A stretch of 64,000 nucleotides of DNA from Halorubrum hochsteinianum. Its GTDB lineage: Archaea > Halobacteriota > Halobacteria > Halobacteriales > Haloferacaceae. The DNA lies in assembly GCF_023702125.1 (NCBI RefSeq), contig NZ_CP098416.1, forward strand, positions 1-64,000, read 5' to 3'. Each line of letters starts with the position of its first letter. Positions within the stretch are counted from its first letter, which is position 1. Both the position numbers and the translations under genes were made by a program. Of the stretch, positions 49,331 to 59,173 are shown piece by piece. The notes under the pieces were generated by a model. It was not told the DNA's origin, did not search any database, and saw only the letters and a list, made by a program, of their open reading frames with translations.

Positions 49331-49993
49331 ATGGGTCACCGCGCACTTGTTGCGTACGAACGGACAGACGGACAGTACACGCTCCACTACAGCCATTGGG
49401 GTGCAGCAAACCTCAAGCTCAAGCGCCGAATTTCGGCTGAATCGCCGTTCGGTGGCGACGACACCGACTCCAAGTGGGCGAAACAGTTGCTGGCGGAACT
49501 AGCTGATGGCCTCGAAGCAGATGCCGTCGACGGCTACCTCGCCGGCGAGAATCGACCATCGACGGTCGTCAAGCCGAAGCCCCGCGCCACCGGGCTCACC
49601 CTCGACGAGATCGTCGCTGACCATCTCGACTACCTCCACCACGAGGCGTTCTTCGTGGTGTCGACGACGTTCGAGGTGACCGCCTATCGGACGCTGTGGT
49701 TCGGGCTCCAGTACGACTCGGAGACAGTCGAACAGGGAGAGACGGTCGGGAACGGCGCGCTCGCGACGGTGCGCTGGTACGACGGCGAGCCGGTCGGCGA
49801 CGGCCACCTGCAGGGCCAGTTCGCAGCCCTCAAAGACGTCGTCGGCGATATGCTCGACAAGGGCGTCTTCACGCCGTCGACGGCGAGACAGTACCTGAAA
49901 CGGAAGCTGGCCGAGCGAGTCGGAGACCGACAGGAGCTGCTCATTCCGACCGGAGAGTCACCCTTCGAGAAGGCGAGCCTGAACCACTCCTAG
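49331..49993 (+). CDS. DUF6735-like conserved haloarchaeal plasmid protein
   Basis: 220 residues from ATG 49331 behind the SD GAGGTGATT. It begins MGHRALVAYERTDGQYTLHY, with SHWGA soon after, which matches my memory of a haloarchaeal family often annotated DUF6735. A beta-rich N-terminus, a helical middle and a strand-rich part (FFVVSTTFEVTAYRTLWFGLQ) follow. The function is not known; it is common on haloarchaeal plasmids and proviruses. The upstream open frame from 49265 overlaps the hairpin and is not used. Confidence 0.65.
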   Translation: MGHRALVAYERTDGQYTLHYSHWGAANLKLKRRISAESPFGGDDTDSKWAKQLLAELADGLEADAVDGYLAGENRPSTVVKPKPRATGLTLDEIVADHLDYLHHEAFFVVSTTFEVTAYRTLWFGLQYDSETVEQGETVGNGALATVRWYDGEPVGDGHLQGQFAALKDVVGDMLDKGVFTPSTARQYLKRKLAERVGDRQELLIPTGESPFEKASLNHS

Positions 49994-50116
49994 AGGGCTG
50001 AACAGTACGATTCGGATTGTACCTTGGTCGAACCCTCTGAAACAGCCATCGCAAGTTATTCGGGTGGAACAGTAAGACCAAAGACACTAATTGAGGTGTT
50101 TTCCAATTCGCTATGA

Positions 50117-50761
50117 ATGCCTGAGTCCCCGCATCCTCCACAGAACGATCACGGGAACCGAACACGTCGGCAGGTCCTTGCTGCCGGAGGAGTGGTTGCT
50201 ACCGCCGCTCTTGCTGGGTGTAGTGGACTGCCTGGAACTGGGTCACGGACGCTTGATACCGTCGTTCACGAAAACTCGGCAGACGAACTGTCGTGGGATT
50301 TCCCGAGCCAATCCGACGCTGAGAGCATCGGGTACGTCGAAATCTGTAGGAAACCACAATTCGACTCGGAGGGATCGATACCGTCACGATGGTTCACCTT
50401 CAACGCAAGTATCGATCCGTCATCGTCCTACAAGCTGGATCAGTTCACGACGACGTTCGCCACTCCAAACACCTATTTCGACCAGCACGGGCAGATCACC
50501 TACCTGGTCAGCCCACCAGTGCGGAGTGACAGCTTCAACACCTACTTTCAGCGACTCCAGAATGGGACGACACACCGCCAGTTCGTGATGGAGATGGATG
50601 AGCTTGATATCGATGGGACGATCGAATTCCCGTTCGCCATTCGAGACGCGCAAGCCCTCCCGTCAACGTTACAGTGTTCGTTCTCGGTTCAGGCAACCGA
50701 ATCAGGAACGTTTGGGGAGACCGTTACCGCATCGAATTCAGGTACCTTCGAGTATGACTAA
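50117..50761 (+). CDS. Tat-exported lipoprotein
   Basis: 214 residues. Twin arginines (NRTRRQVLAAGG) and lipobox (AALAGC, Cys near 35) predict folded export with lipid anchor. The mature part is a small beta-rich domain (RWFTFNASIDPSSSYKLDQ, TYLVSPPVRSDSF) with no catalytic motif visible. It stands alone before the convergent PQQ-like lipoprotein gene. It probably sits on the cell surface; binding target unknown. Confidence 0.75.
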   Translation: MPESPHPPQNDHGNRTRRQVLAAGGVVATAALAGCSGLPGTGSRTLDTVVHENSADELSWDFPSQSDAESIGYVEICRKPQFDSEGSIPSRWFTFNASIDPSSSYKLDQFTTTFATPNTYFDQHGQITYLVSPPVRSDSFNTYFQRLQNGTTHRQFVMEMDELDIDGTIEFPFAIRDAQALPSTLQCSFSVQATESGTFGETVTASNSGTFEYD

Positions 50762-50900
50762 GAAGACGAAGAAGGCAGTTCAGTTTGATGTCTGAGACGG
50801 AGATACGGCAGACCCAATCGATCCGGTGCCTCTGCCGACGAGATCATGTCAGCAATCGGTGTATTTGAGGATGGCACTACTATCGATCGCTGTCAGTGAA

Positions 50901-52079
50901 TCATTCACAGTTCGTTCGCAGCGTGACCGAATCCCCAGACGTGTAAATCAGACCACGACTGACAGGAACACATCCTGTTGCAGATGTTTCAGACAGAGTC
51001 CACAACTCGCTCCCGTCCTCAATGCTCAGACCGACAGTCCGGTCAGTCGTCGGAACGACGACTGACTCCCCAACGACGATTGGAGAACCTGTGACATCGA
51101 GGGCTTGTTCCCACTGGACGTCTCCACTCTCAACGGCCAGCCCATACACGGTTTTCTTGTCCGCGCTGAAAACGCGGCTATGTCCGATCGTTGGTGAGAA
51201 CAGACGACCATCGTACATCGCTTTTGACCACTGCCGGTCTCCACTGGTGGCATCGAACGCCACGAGTTCGTAACGGTCGTAGCTCGCGAGGACCACATCC
51301 TCCGTGCGGACGAGCGGTTCCGGGATATTTGGCCCAGGAATTTCCCACTTTGTTTCACCCGTCTCGCGGTCTAGCGCGTAGATTCCTTGGGCGGCAGAGC
51401 CATCTGCCGTGATGTACACAGAGTCATTGTCGATGGCCGGCGGTGCCGGGATGCTTGCACGTTGGTGATCGTCGCCGAACGATCGCGTCCACCGCGTGTC
51501 GCCGGTGGACGCTTCAAGAGCGGTTACATCGCCTCGGTCGCTCGTGGCGACGAGGAGGTCGTCAGCGACGGTCGGCGGATTGGGTCTGCCAACCGTATCG
51601 TGTGTCCAGGTGGTCGTCCAGCTATCGGTGTCGAGTGCGACGAGCCCGCCGGTCGATGGCTCGGTATAGTCGCCAAGTACGGGCGTGACAGCGATCGAAT
51701 CCGCGAGGGCTGGCGGCCCAGTTGGACGCCGATTGAGTTCGTGGGTCGTATCGGAGGACCCATCATCGAGTTGTACGGTGGTTAGGATACCATTGTGCTC
51801 GCCGGACGTGCGACCGACGACGACAGCCGTATCATTTGTGGCAACGAGTCCGGTGATATCGATATCGTCCGCGAGGGAACTCGTCCAATAATCACCGCCA
51901 GCCGTGAGCGTCGGCTGCTCGGGGACGGCGTTCGTATTGTGCGGAGAGGCACGTGTCTGTGGCCACTGCGCGACGCCAGGATCTGTCGGAGTACACGAAT
52001 TGGTCTGGCAGCCGGCAGTTGCCGCGAGAACTGTCGTGGCTGAGATTGCAAGGTATTCACGGCGCGATATGGAGGGCAT
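50901..52079 (-). CDS. Tat lipoprotein with PQQ-type beta-propeller
   Basis: 392 residues from ATG 52079 (open frame extends further upstream). A twin-arginine signal ([12 protein letters not shown]) and lipobox (TAGC). The rest is a beta-propeller of the PQQ/BamB type with repeated blade units such as [30 protein letters not shown] and [14 protein letters not shown]. Such proteins anchor or scaffold complexes at the cell surface, and some bind PQQ in dehydrogenases, but no enzyme motif is seen. Convergent with the 50117 gene. Confidence 0.82.
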   Translation of the reverse strand: MPSISRREYLAISATTVLAATAGCQTNSCTPTDPGVAQWPQTRASPHNTNAVPEQPTLTAGGDYWTSSLADDIDITGLVATNDTAVVVGRTSGEHNGILTTVQLDDGSSDTTHELNRRPTGPPALADSIAVTPVLGDYTEPSTGGLVALDTDSWTTTWTHDTVGRPNPPTVADDLLVATSDRGDVTALEASTGDTRWTRSFGDDHQRASIPAPPAIDNDSVYITADGSAAQGIYALDRETGETKWEIPGPNIPEPLVRTEDVVLASYDRYELVAFDATSGDRQWSKAMYDGRLFSPTIGHSRVFSADKKTVYGLAVESGDVQWEQALDVTGSPIVVGESVVVPTTDRTVGLSIEDGSELWTLSETSATGCVPVSRGLIYTSGDSVTLRTNCE

Positions 52080-52306
52080 CTGACCGAAACGTCGGATACA
52101 GAACCCATAGGGGTTTTGGATATCCATCGGTGAGCAGGTTACTCGAAGCCAACTGCTGTTTTTCAGGGGCCGGAATGGGTGAGCCCCACCATAGGCTCGT
52201 GATTCGATGACCTCAGAGGACGGCCTAGTTCCACTAATTCGAAGCTGTAGCCACTTGACCCACACAGAGTCCAGATATTTATAAATAAAACCGTTAATAC
52301 CTGAAA
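52080..52306. other. Region before the second tnpB
   Basis: No gene. A TTTATAAATA box at 52278-52287 lies about 25 nt before the tnpB ATG, fitting a leaderless transcript. The IS left end is not resolved. Confidence 0.4.
52278..52287 (+). promoter_or_regulatory. TATA box of tnpB
   Basis: TTTATAAATA, centre 25 nt before ATG 52307. Confidence 0.55.
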
Positions 52307-53605
52307 ATGACGATGGAGATCATCCGTACCGTCAAAATCAAACTTGACGTGCCCAACCCACGACGGGACGACCTCCATCAGACTGCCGATCAGTTCCGTT
52401 ACTGCGCCAACCAAACCAGCAAGTGGGCGTGGCGTACCTCAGCAACCGAATACTGCGTCACAAGCAAGGCTAAAGCCGAAGGGGCCCTCTACGATCGCCT
52501 GCGCGAAGAAACCGACCTTACGGCTAACCTCGTCCAGAAAGGGGTTCGCCGTGCTATCGAGGCGGTCAAAAGCGGAGTCGAAGCGTGGAAGAGAGGCGAC
52601 CGAACCAGCCAACCGCACTTCGATGCATGGAGTGTCGTCTACGACAAGCGGAGTGCCACCTTCCATCGTGACCACGTCTCCCTCTCAACCGTGAATGGAC
52701 GGGTCGAATGTGACTACGTGCTGCCCGATGAAACAGCCGGGACACCGATTGGGGACTACTTGCTGAACGAGGACTTCGAGTTCCGAATATCCACGCTTCA
52801 GTACGACCGCTTCGAGGACGAGTTCTACCTCCACGCCCGTATGAAACGCGCCACCGAAGATGGCGAAGACACGCGTTCGAATTCGGACACGCACAACGAG
52901 AACCCAACAGTTCTCGGCGTGGATTTGAACGTTGATGGCTCCTTCGCTGTCACCAGTACGGGCGAGTTCATCGAGTCAGCGGATTACCTCAATCACCGTC
53001 GGCGCGAGTTCGAGAAAACCCGTGGCAACCTCCAAGAGACAGGCACACGGTCAGCTCATCTAACTATCCAGCAGATGAACGACCGCGAACACCGCTGGAT
53101 ACAAGACGTACTCCACAACGTGGCAAATGAGATTCTCTGCGAAGCCCGTCGAGTAGACGCGACTCACGTCGCGTTCGAGAATTTAACAGGGATCCGCGAC
53201 CGGATGGCCCACGCGAAGCGGTTCCACGCATGGGCGTTCCGCCAGCTCTACCAGTATGTAGAGTACAAAGGCGAAGCCGAGGGTGTGACTGTCGAGCAGG
53301 TGAGTCCTGCCTACACAAGCCAGCGGTGTTCGAAGTGTGGCTGTACATTAGAGGAAAATAGACCGTCGAAACACGAGTTTGAGTGCCAAAAGTGCGGGTA
53401 CGAACTCAACGCCGACTATAATGCGAGCAAGAACATAGCTCGCAAACTCGCCAAGCGTCTCCACCCGGGGCAGAAGTTTTCGGGTGGAGGAGCCACCTAT
53501 CAACTGGCTCTAGCGTCGGGGTTTTTGAACCTAAACGGTGAGTTTCACGACACCGGCCCTGCAGCGGCAGAAGGGAAATCCACCGACAAACCCCACTCTC
53601 CATGA
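52307..53605 (+). CDS. tnpB: TnpB-family RNA-guided nuclease, canonical active site
   Basis: 432 residues (ATG 52313 is an alternative). RuvC-I Asp in [10 protein letters not shown], RuvC-II Glu E291 in [11 protein letters not shown], zinc ribbon CSKCG ... CQKCG and RuvC-III Asp in [10 protein letters not shown]: the full D-E-D set. No TnpA is nearby, so it is an IS1341-type, TnpB-only element. The C-terminal tail is Gly/Pro-rich and probably overlaps the guide RNA scaffold. It contrasts with the first tnpB (33752), which lacks the RuvC-II Glu. Confidence 0.9.
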   Translation: MTMEIIRTVKIKLDVPNPRRDDLHQTADQFRYCANQTSKWAWRTSATEYCVTSKAKAEGALYDRLREETDLTANLVQKGVRRAIEAVKSGVEAWKRGDRTSQPHFDAWSVVYDKRSATFHRDHVSLSTVNGRVECDYVLPDETAGTPIGDYLLNEDFEFRISTLQYDRFEDEFYLHARMKRATEDGEDTRSNSDTHNENPTVLGVDLNVDGSFAVTSTGEFIESADYLNHRRREFEKTRGNLQETGTRSAHLTIQQMNDREHRWIQDVLHNVANEILCEARRVDATHVAFENLTGIRDRMAHAKRFHAWAFRQLYQYVEYKGEAEGVTVEQVSPAYTSQRCSKCGCTLEENRPSKHEFECQKCGYELNADYNASKNIARKLAKRLHPGQKFSGGGATYQLALASGFLNLNGEFHDTGPAAAEGKSTDKPHSP

Positions 53606-53760
53606 GCGAGGTCGTCAGACCGAGCGAAGTAGGGTGAGGTAGTTGATGACTGCGAGTTGGATTTCGAAGCGATACTGGTGACACATACATTCGAAGACGA
53701 CCCTAGAGGTAGCCGCTTCATCCGTAGGCTTTTCAGTTATGTGTCGAACAGGTTTTTCAT
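53606..53760. other. Region after tnpB, likely reRNA and right end
   Basis: No gene. This 150-nt stretch, together with the tail of tnpB, is where a TnpB guide RNA scaffold and the IS right end are expected. The scaffold-like GC-rich hairpins are partly within the coding tail. Confidence 0.35.
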
Positions 53761-54444
53761 ATGGATTGGTCCTCCGTCACCCAATACCGCGGTGAAGCCG
53801 CAATCGTCGTCGGCTTCATCTTGCTTCTGAACCCGCTCATCGTGGGCGCGTTTGACATCGGTGACCCAGACCGATATCGATACGAGGCCAGCGAAGTCTC
53901 GTTCTCCGCGAACGGTACCTACACGTTCTCGACCAACCCCGTTGCTCTCGACTCCGAGGTGGCGTGCTTTGGTGACGAACCGAGTCGTTCCTGTGTGCTT
54001 GAGCGAGCCATCCACACCAACGGAGGTATCACGTACGATGGCCCCACGGAGCTGTTCATCCACAACGAATACAGCTATGTTCACATCTGGGAGGAAGGAT
54101 TCTTCCAGCCCGTAAGCGAGGAGCGGGCCAACGGGACTGTCTGGTACGGACTTGAGGCCGTCTCACAGGAGGAAGCACTCAAATATATCGCAACTCCCTT
54201 AGAACGAACTGACAAAGGCGTCCGAACCGCTATCGAAACAGGCGCCTACGAGACGTCCGACGAACTCTCCGGCGCTCACGAACTCGTCCAGGCCGACGAC
54301 AGCTACTACGTCGTCTATCCAACTGTGGTTCAGGATCATGGGGGGACAGAGCGGAGCCTCACAGTCGTCGTCCTCCAGTGGCTGCTCGGAATTGCTGGTG
54401 CAATACTGATTCTCCGCGGACAACGTCACCGCATCGTACGATAA
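53761..54444 (+). CDS. Hypothetical protein with two membrane helices
   Basis: 227 residues. A membrane helix near the start (AAIVVGFILLLNPLIVGAF, about 13-31), an extracellular domain of ~160 residues with two cysteines (ACFGDEPSRSC) and N-glycosylation sequons, and a second helix near the end (VVLQWLLGIAGAILILRG) with a short basic tail. The layout is common for small haloarchaeal membrane proteins of unknown role. It stands alone. Confidence 0.65.
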   Translation: MDWSSVTQYRGEAAIVVGFILLLNPLIVGAFDIGDPDRYRYEASEVSFSANGTYTFSTNPVALDSEVACFGDEPSRSCVLERAIHTNGGITYDGPTELFIHNEYSYVHIWEEGFFQPVSEERANGTVWYGLEAVSQEEALKYIATPLERTDKGVRTAIETGAYETSDELSGAHELVQADDSYYVVYPTVVQDHGGTERSLTVVVLQWLLGIAGAILILRGQRHRIVR

Positions 54445-54619
54445 ATAATTGGGTAGCCAATACTCATCGACCGTAATCCCGGTAGATCCCCACATTTCTG
54501 AGCTCTACTGAGCGATTCCTACCTCCCCAGTACTGAATGAATCCACCCCACTGGTGCAGAATGTGAAACCTATTGCAAGAGCTACTTTGAATCATCGTCT
54601 TCTCCGGTAGCTGTCTGTG

Positions 54620-54642
54620 CGCGCCAGCGAGAAGGTGGCGCG
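54620..54642 (+). promoter_or_regulatory. GC leader hairpin with GCGAGAAGG loop (before 54681)
   Basis: CGCGCCA / TGGCGCG 7-bp stem after CTGTCTGT, 38 nt before ATG 54681. Confidence 0.5.
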
Positions 54643-54680
54643 CGTCGGTGACCGTACCGACGGGCGTTGGAGTGGTTCAG

Positions 54681-55172
54681 ATGCATATGGTCATCTACGC
54701 CCTCGTAGAGGCATCGACGGAAAACGAAGCATTGACTGCGGGGAAAACGGTGTTCAATCGATTGGTTGGCGCTGAGCCGCATTCCTGCGCAATATTCGAC
54801 TATTTTGTGACCTTCGACGAGGAGGACACGTCCGTTGCGGGGAAGGCGCGATGGGGTGAGCTCCCGACTGCAGCCCCCGTCGACTCTGAAGACGGCGAAG
54901 ACCTGCTCGAGCATGGCTGGGAGGCGACGAAGGAGGAATTCGAGCGTAATCTCGACCGGGTGAAGGAGGCCATCGACGAGCTCTCCGACGAGGAGATCAT
55001 GCGCGACGAGGACCTCGCCCGGCACGCCTTCCACAAGGTCGGTGCGTACGATGGCCCGACGATCTTCCTGTACACCGAACACGGAACCGGCATTCGTCAC
55101 CGTGGACAGCTGGATCGACTCCTCGAGGAGAGTGAAGAGCTCTGGATCGTACCCGCTGACGTCCACTTCTGA
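54681..55172 (+). CDS. Hypothetical plasmid protein
   Basis: 163 residues from ATG 54681 (GTG 54648 in frame is possible but lies just after the hairpin). A strand-helix start (VIYALVEASTENEALTAGKTVF) and an acidic helical middle (EDLLEHGWEATKEEFERNLDRVKEAIDELSDEE) followed by IFLYTEHGTGIRHRG. The next gene begins 3 nt after the stop. No family recognised. Confidence 0.6.
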   Translation: MHMVIYALVEASTENEALTAGKTVFNRLVGAEPHSCAIFDYFVTFDEEDTSVAGKARWGELPTAAPVDSEDGEDLLEHGWEATKEEFERNLDRVKEAIDELSDEEIMRDEDLARHAFHKVGAYDGPTIFLYTEHGTGIRHRGQLDRLLEESEELWIVPADVHF

Positions 55173-55175
55173 ATA

Positions 55176-55541
55176 ATGCCCAGGATCACCAACTGGCGAC
55201 GCGAGAGCCGCTCGCCGACGCTTGCCTATCGGAACACCGAGACCGGTGCGCGAGCCGTCCTGCATCGAGCCCCGGATTCCTACCGGTACAAGTGGCGCGG
55301 AGCAATCCTCGTCGACGGCTACCCGGTCTGGTCGCGGGGATACGAGACGAAGGATGCGACGTCGTTCCGTGACGAACTCCGAGAGCGGCCCGCACCGGAC
55401 CTCAACTGCCCGGAGTGTCCGAACGTCGACGTTCGCGTCGGCGAGAAGGCGGCAGACGGGGCGAAAGTCCAGCGGTGGTATGACTGCCCCGACTGTGGGT
55501 ACGAAGCACCCTCACGCATCGTCTACGGCGCCGAACGGTGA
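55176..55541 (+). CDS. Small zinc-ribbon protein (DUF7568-like)
   Basis: 121 residues. It begins MPRITNWRRESRSPTLAYRN, which matches my memory of a small haloarchaeal family (DUF7568). One zinc ribbon is formed by CPEC and CPDCG near the C-terminus (about 85-112). It follows the preceding gene by 3 nt and probably shares its message. Function unknown. Confidence 0.65.
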   Translation: MPRITNWRRESRSPTLAYRNTETGARAVLHRAPDSYRYKWRGAILVDGYPVWSRGYETKDATSFRDELRERPAPDLNCPECPNVDVRVGEKAADGAKVQRWYDCPDCGYEAPSRIVYGAER

Positions 55542-55570
55542 GTGAGTGAGCATTGGACGCTGTTTTTCGG

Positions 55571-55593
55571 CCGGGCACGAAGTGGTGGCCCGG
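55571..55593 (+). promoter_or_regulatory. GC leader hairpin with GAAGTGGTG loop (before 55615)
   Basis: CCGGGC / GCCCGG stem after GTTTTTCGG, 21 nt before the start. Confidence 0.5.
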
Positions 55594-55614
55594 GACGACC
55601 GGGTTAGTCAACCA

Positions 55615-56010
55615 ATGACCCTCGAAGTACTAGACCGACACAGCGAGGCACTGTTCGAGTTCCTCTGGTGCCCCGTCTGCGGGCAGGAGGTCTTCACTCA
55701 CATCCCCTTCGAGGGGGTGTTCTGCAAGAACTGCAACACCCAGGTCGAACTCCAAGAATCCCGCGAGACACGCGGCTACGAGGAGGCCGTTCTCGCCTGC
55801 TTCGATTCTACCACGACCTGGAACCTTCACGTCGACGAGAAACTGCGCCGCGACCTGCCTGATGGGTCGGCCCGCGTGAAGATCCTCGGCGCACCGGGCG
55901 CCTACGAGGTCGACTGGTGGAGTCCGGAGCCAGGTGAGGATTGGGAGCCCGTCGAGCGCGGCGAGTTCGACGACGTCGAGGAACCATCAGAGGTGTCGCA
56001 CCTGGCGTAG
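55615..56010 (+). CDS. Small zinc-binding protein (DUF7567-like)
   Basis: 131 residues from ATG 55615. A zinc site is formed by CPVCG and CKNCN (near 19-43). The rest is beta-rich with an acidic tail. This pattern fits the small haloarchaeal DUF7567 family, as I recall it. It lies behind its own leader hairpin and converges with the 56033 gene. Function unknown. Confidence 0.65.
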   Translation: MTLEVLDRHSEALFEFLWCPVCGQEVFTHIPFEGVFCKNCNTQVELQESRETRGYEEAVLACFDSTTTWNLHVDEKLRRDLPDGSARVKILGAPGAYEVDWWSPEPGEDWEPVERGEFDDVEEPSEVSHLA

Positions 56011-56032
56011 AGCACGCATTAAGGCGGTGAAT

Positions 56033-56902
56033 TTACGTCCGACACACGTCGCAGTCTCCGCATCCACGAGGGGTTCGCTCGCCGAAGTAGAGACGGCGCC
56101 ATCGAGCAAACTGATCCGCATACGTGTCCTTGCTGTACGGGAATTGGTAGAGATTGACCCCGTCCGGCAGGTCTGTGATTTCGGGCGCGTCTACGCCGGG
56201 GAATCCGTTACGAAACACGAGATCTTCTGTTTTGGACACCAACTCAGGAGCAACTGTGGATGGGTCCGAGGCCTTCAAGAAGTAGAGTGATGGGATGAAC
56301 TCTTTCGGGTCGAAGAATCCGTTGGCGTGCAGAATCCACCCACAGAGCCACAGATACGCCTTCTCACTGGAGAAGAAGACTCCGTAGTGGTTGTCCGATT
56401 GCCGGCGTTTGTACACGAACACGGGGAGACCATAGCTGAAGCCGACCCGCGTTGGTTCTGCGTGGATATAGCAGTCCTCACGGTCGATGTAGTGGACTAG
56501 CGGAGCTTGACACAGCTTGCCTGGGTGCTCACCAGTACCGATCTGCTCCCACAGCTCCGAGACGGAGGCCACGTCAGCGCTCTCGTCCTCGAGAGTCGTA
56601 TCATCGATTGCACGATGGACGGGCGCAGCAGACTGAATCTCCTCAGGGAGATCGTCGCTGGACAGCTTCGCCGTCTCTCGATCGGGGAGTGTCCGATAGA
56701 AGTGTTTATAGAAGCCCTCACGACGCCGCTTATCGGCGAGCGCTTCGCACCGGGCGCAGTCCTCGATGAACATCGCTGGCACCACCCGGTCTGGATTCTC
56801 GGCGGCCTCCTCGTACAGACTACGCTGCCGTTCGGCCCGCCTGGCAATCTCATCTGGATCGGGGAGTGGTGAGCTCCTCTCAGACTCCGATGACATACGC
56901 AT
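56033..56902 (-). CDS. Hypothetical cysteine-containing protein
   Basis: 289 residues from ATG 56902 (alternatives: 56923, 56896). The N-terminus is disordered and charged. Cysteine clusters occur at CARCEALADK near 48 and at CGDCDVC at the very C-terminus, so one zinc or Fe-S site may be made from both ends. The middle is alpha/beta (YGLPVFVYKRR, FFSSEKAYLWLCGWILHANGF). The upstream region shared with the divergent 57104 gene contains TTAACCAGGTTTAA (56981-56994), a palindromic promoter-like box. No family recognised. Confidence 0.6.
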   Translation of the reverse strand: MRMSSESERSSPLPDPDEIARRAERQRSLYEEAAENPDRVVPAMFIEDCARCEALADKRRREGFYKHFYRTLPDRETAKLSSDDLPEEIQSAAPVHRAIDDTTLEDESADVASVSELWEQIGTGEHPGKLCQAPLVHYIDREDCYIHAEPTRVGFSYGLPVFVYKRRQSDNHYGVFFSSEKAYLWLCGWILHANGFFDPKEFIPSLYFLKASDPSTVAPELVSKTEDLVFRNGFPGVDAPEITDLPDGVNLYQFPYSKDTYADQFARWRRLYFGERTPRGCGDCDVCRT

Positions 56903-57060
56903 ACCTTTGGGCTGGAACAGCATCAGTTTCCGAGCAAGGATCCCACCCGACTGCAGTCTTGCGAATTTCGGAATCCATTTTTAACCAGGTTTAAGTTATC
57001 CAGTGACAACCCTTCGTCGAGATTCCAGCGACTCCACTCGATCCAGGAGAGGTTGTTTCT

Positions 57061-57083
57061 GCGCCGGCGATGGGTGCCGGCGC
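57061..57083 (+). promoter_or_regulatory. GC leader hairpin with GATGGGT loop (before 57104)
   Basis: GCGCCGGC / GCCGGCGC perfect 8-bp stem after GTTTCT, then a strong SD (GGCGGTGATC, 57093-57102) and ATG 57104. Confidence 0.55.
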
Positions 57084-57103
57084 ACAGGCGTCGGCGGTGA
57101 TCG

Positions 57104-57676
57104 ATGTCGACACGAAGTCAACTCCGATTCATCCAACGGAGCGAGACCGCAGGCGAACAGTCCGATACCGACCGCATCGCACAAATCTACCGACACTCGG
57201 ACGGCTATCCCGATAGCGTCCTCCATGACCTTAATCAGCTGAAGCAGCTGCTCGACGAGACACGAACAGAGCGCGGGCCTGCGTACGCCGCTGCCCAGTT
57301 CCTGTTCCTCGACACACTTTCGACGATGACCCTCTACGTGGACGAAGGGCGTGATCGGAGCATCCACGCTGACCACCCCTCGGATCTCCTCGAGCCGGAC
57401 AATATGGAGCACCTCGACCAGCCGATGTTCCTGCTCGGACACGGCGTCGAGAACCCAGCCGACGGCATTCACGGCGACGAGGAGTACCTCTACGTCGTCG
57501 AGCTCCCGACCCGGAACCCGTTCGAGGAGCCGTCCGAGTGGACCGTCAAGGTGAGTGGTCATTCCGCGTTCCCCCGGTGGGATGGTCCGACCGAGGAAGC
57601 CTTCGAGCGGGCTAGCTGGCAGTTCCACGGCCCGCTTGAGCACGCGCTCGAAGAGCTGGTCGCTGAGCCGGCGTAA
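57104..57676 (+). CDS. Conserved-looking haloarchaeal plasmid protein
   Basis: 190 residues. Helical N-terminal half (RIAQIYRHSDGYPDSVLHDL) with the HSDGYP motif seen in several haloarchaeal virus and plasmid proteins. An alpha/beta middle (LYVVELPTRNPF) and a helical end follow. It is placed between a divergent gene and the Mrr-like nuclease. An SD overlaps the region after the hairpin, deciding the start. Function unknown. Confidence 0.65.
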   Translation: MSTRSQLRFIQRSETAGEQSDTDRIAQIYRHSDGYPDSVLHDLNQLKQLLDETRTERGPAYAAAQFLFLDTLSTMTLYVDEGRDRSIHADHPSDLLEPDNMEHLDQPMFLLGHGVENPADGIHGDEEYLYVVELPTRNPFEEPSEWTVKVSGHSAFPRWDGPTEEAFERASWQFHGPLEHALEELVAEPA

Positions 57677-57689
57677 ACACCGAGCCCGC

Positions 57690-59054
57690 TCAGATGATGC
57701 CGCCGATGACGAGTAGTCCGACGACAAGCAGCACCGTCGCGACAACGCTCCCCCCGGCCAGCCACTTGTTCTCCATCGCCTTTTCGTGAAGCGGCATGTC
57801 GGCGTACTCCTCGCTGAACGCCTCGAGATTCTCCTCGTCGTAGAAGTACTTCGTCTTCAGCGCGAACCGTTCCGTCACCGCACAGCCTGTACAGATCGGC
57901 TCGCCTTCCAGCCGCTCCGTTTTGATGTGGCTGGAGCAGGCGATTGCCCCGCAGTTCGAACAGTAGGTGTACGTCTCGTCGCCGCCGCTTGTGTCACAAT
58001 GGACGCAGCGGTGGATGCCATCCTCGGCTGTCACTCGTGACGGACCTGCCGCGTAGTACTCGTAGGGGTAGGTGTACTCCTGGAGGTCGGTCGTGTGCCG
58101 AACCTCGGGGAGGTATACGGGCTCGATCGACTGCACGGAGATGTCCGAACGATTCGGCTCGCAGGTCTTGTTGTACGTGACGTTGTTGTCGCCGGTGTAG
58201 GTCACCGTCGTCGTGTGGTGCTGCTGGAGGCGCTCGACGGCCCACTCCTTGTACTCCGTCTGAGTCTGTCCGAACCGGCGCTCCTCGACATCGTCGAACA
58301 CCTCGCCGAACTGCTCGGCGTCGAGGTCGACCGTCGCGTGGAGGTTCTCGGTGACCAGCGTCGCGACGTCTTCGTCGACGACCTGTGGCTGCCCGCGCTC
58401 GGCGTGGGCGACGAATCGCGTCCGGTCGTTGATCCGGTGGATGACGCCCACCGACGTCTCGAAGACGGCGTTCGTGTCCGCGGTGACCGCGACCACCGGG
58501 CGGAACGTTACCGACGAGTGCGGTTCTGGCAGGTCGACGGCCTCGATGTTCTCGACGTCGCGGAACGCCTCGATGACGGGCGCGTCGACGTCGGCAGCCG
58601 GGTCGTGCGGGCGGAGCGTCTCGTCGCAGAGAATCTCGATGCGCCCGTTGTAGAGGTCGAGGCCGATCTCATCGGCGATCTCCCGGAGGTCCTCGCCGTC
58701 GAGCAACTCGATTGGATGGGGGTCGTCGTTCTGCTGAAGGCGGTCGGCGTACTCCCGAGCGGGGTTCGTGAACCGGCCGGTCGTGACGACCATTCCGCGT
58801 TTGGGGCCGTCGAAGTCGAACGTCGCGATCGCCGAGTGGAGCTTCTGGACGACCGGCCGTCCGACCGTCCCCGTGTGCTTGCACTCAACGATGATCGCAC
58901 GCCGCGTGCCGTCGACGACCTCCTCCATGATGACGTCGCGACCCTCGTCAGCCGTGCGGTCGGCCTGGCGGACGTTCTCGTAGCCGAGGTTCCGGAACAC
59001 GTCCTCCATCACGTCCTCGAACTCGAACCCCGAGAGATCGTCCAGTACAGCCAT
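57690..59054 (-). CDS. Mrr-like restriction endonuclease with zinc ribbon and C-terminal membrane helix
   Basis: 454 residues from ATG 59054. The N-terminal PD-(D/E)xK nuclease has D40 (DEGRDVIME) and the pair E57-x-K59 in IIVECKHTG, followed by QKLHSAIATFDFD and KRGMVVTTGRFT, the Mrr-family pattern. A middle region, a zinc ribbon (CVHCDTSGG ... CSNCG, then CTGC) and a final hydrophobic helix (SVVATVLLVVGLLVIGGII) follow. Mrr-type nucleases cut modified or foreign DNA; membrane anchoring is unusual and could place it where DNA enters. Convergent with the 57104 gene. Confidence 0.85.
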   Translation of the reverse strand: MAVLDDLSGFEFEDVMEDVFRNLGYENVRQADRTADEGRDVIMEEVVDGTRRAIIVECKHTGTVGRPVVQKLHSAIATFDFDGPKRGMVVTTGRFTNPAREYADRLQQNDDPHPIELLDGEDLREIADEIGLDLYNGRIEILCDETLRPHDPAADVDAPVIEAFRDVENIEAVDLPEPHSSVTFRPVVAVTADTNAVFETSVGVIHRINDRTRFVAHAERGQPQVVDEDVATLVTENLHATVDLDAEQFGEVFDDVEERRFGQTQTEYKEWAVERLQQHHTTTVTYTGDNNVTYNKTCEPNRSDISVQSIEPVYLPEVRHTTDLQEYTYPYEYYAAGPSRVTAEDGIHRCVHCDTSGGDETYTYCSNCGAIACSSHIKTERLEGEPICTGCAVTERFALKTKYFYDEENLEAFSEEYADMPLHEKAMENKWLAGGSVVATVLLVVGLLVIGGII

Positions 59055-59126
59055 CCTCAATTATGTGGACAGTACGTTGCAACTGCCAAATACGTTGCCG
59101 AACGCTACGCCGTCCTGTTTGTTGAA

Positions 59127-59148
59127 CCCCCTGAGAGGGGTGCGGGGG
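59127..59148 (+). promoter_or_regulatory. GC leader hairpin with GAGAGGGGTG loop (before 59174)
   Basis: CCCCC / GGGGG stem after GTTTGTTGAA, 25 nt before the start. Confidence 0.5.
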
Positions 59149-59173
59149 TCACCGAACCGCCCGCGAGCAACGA

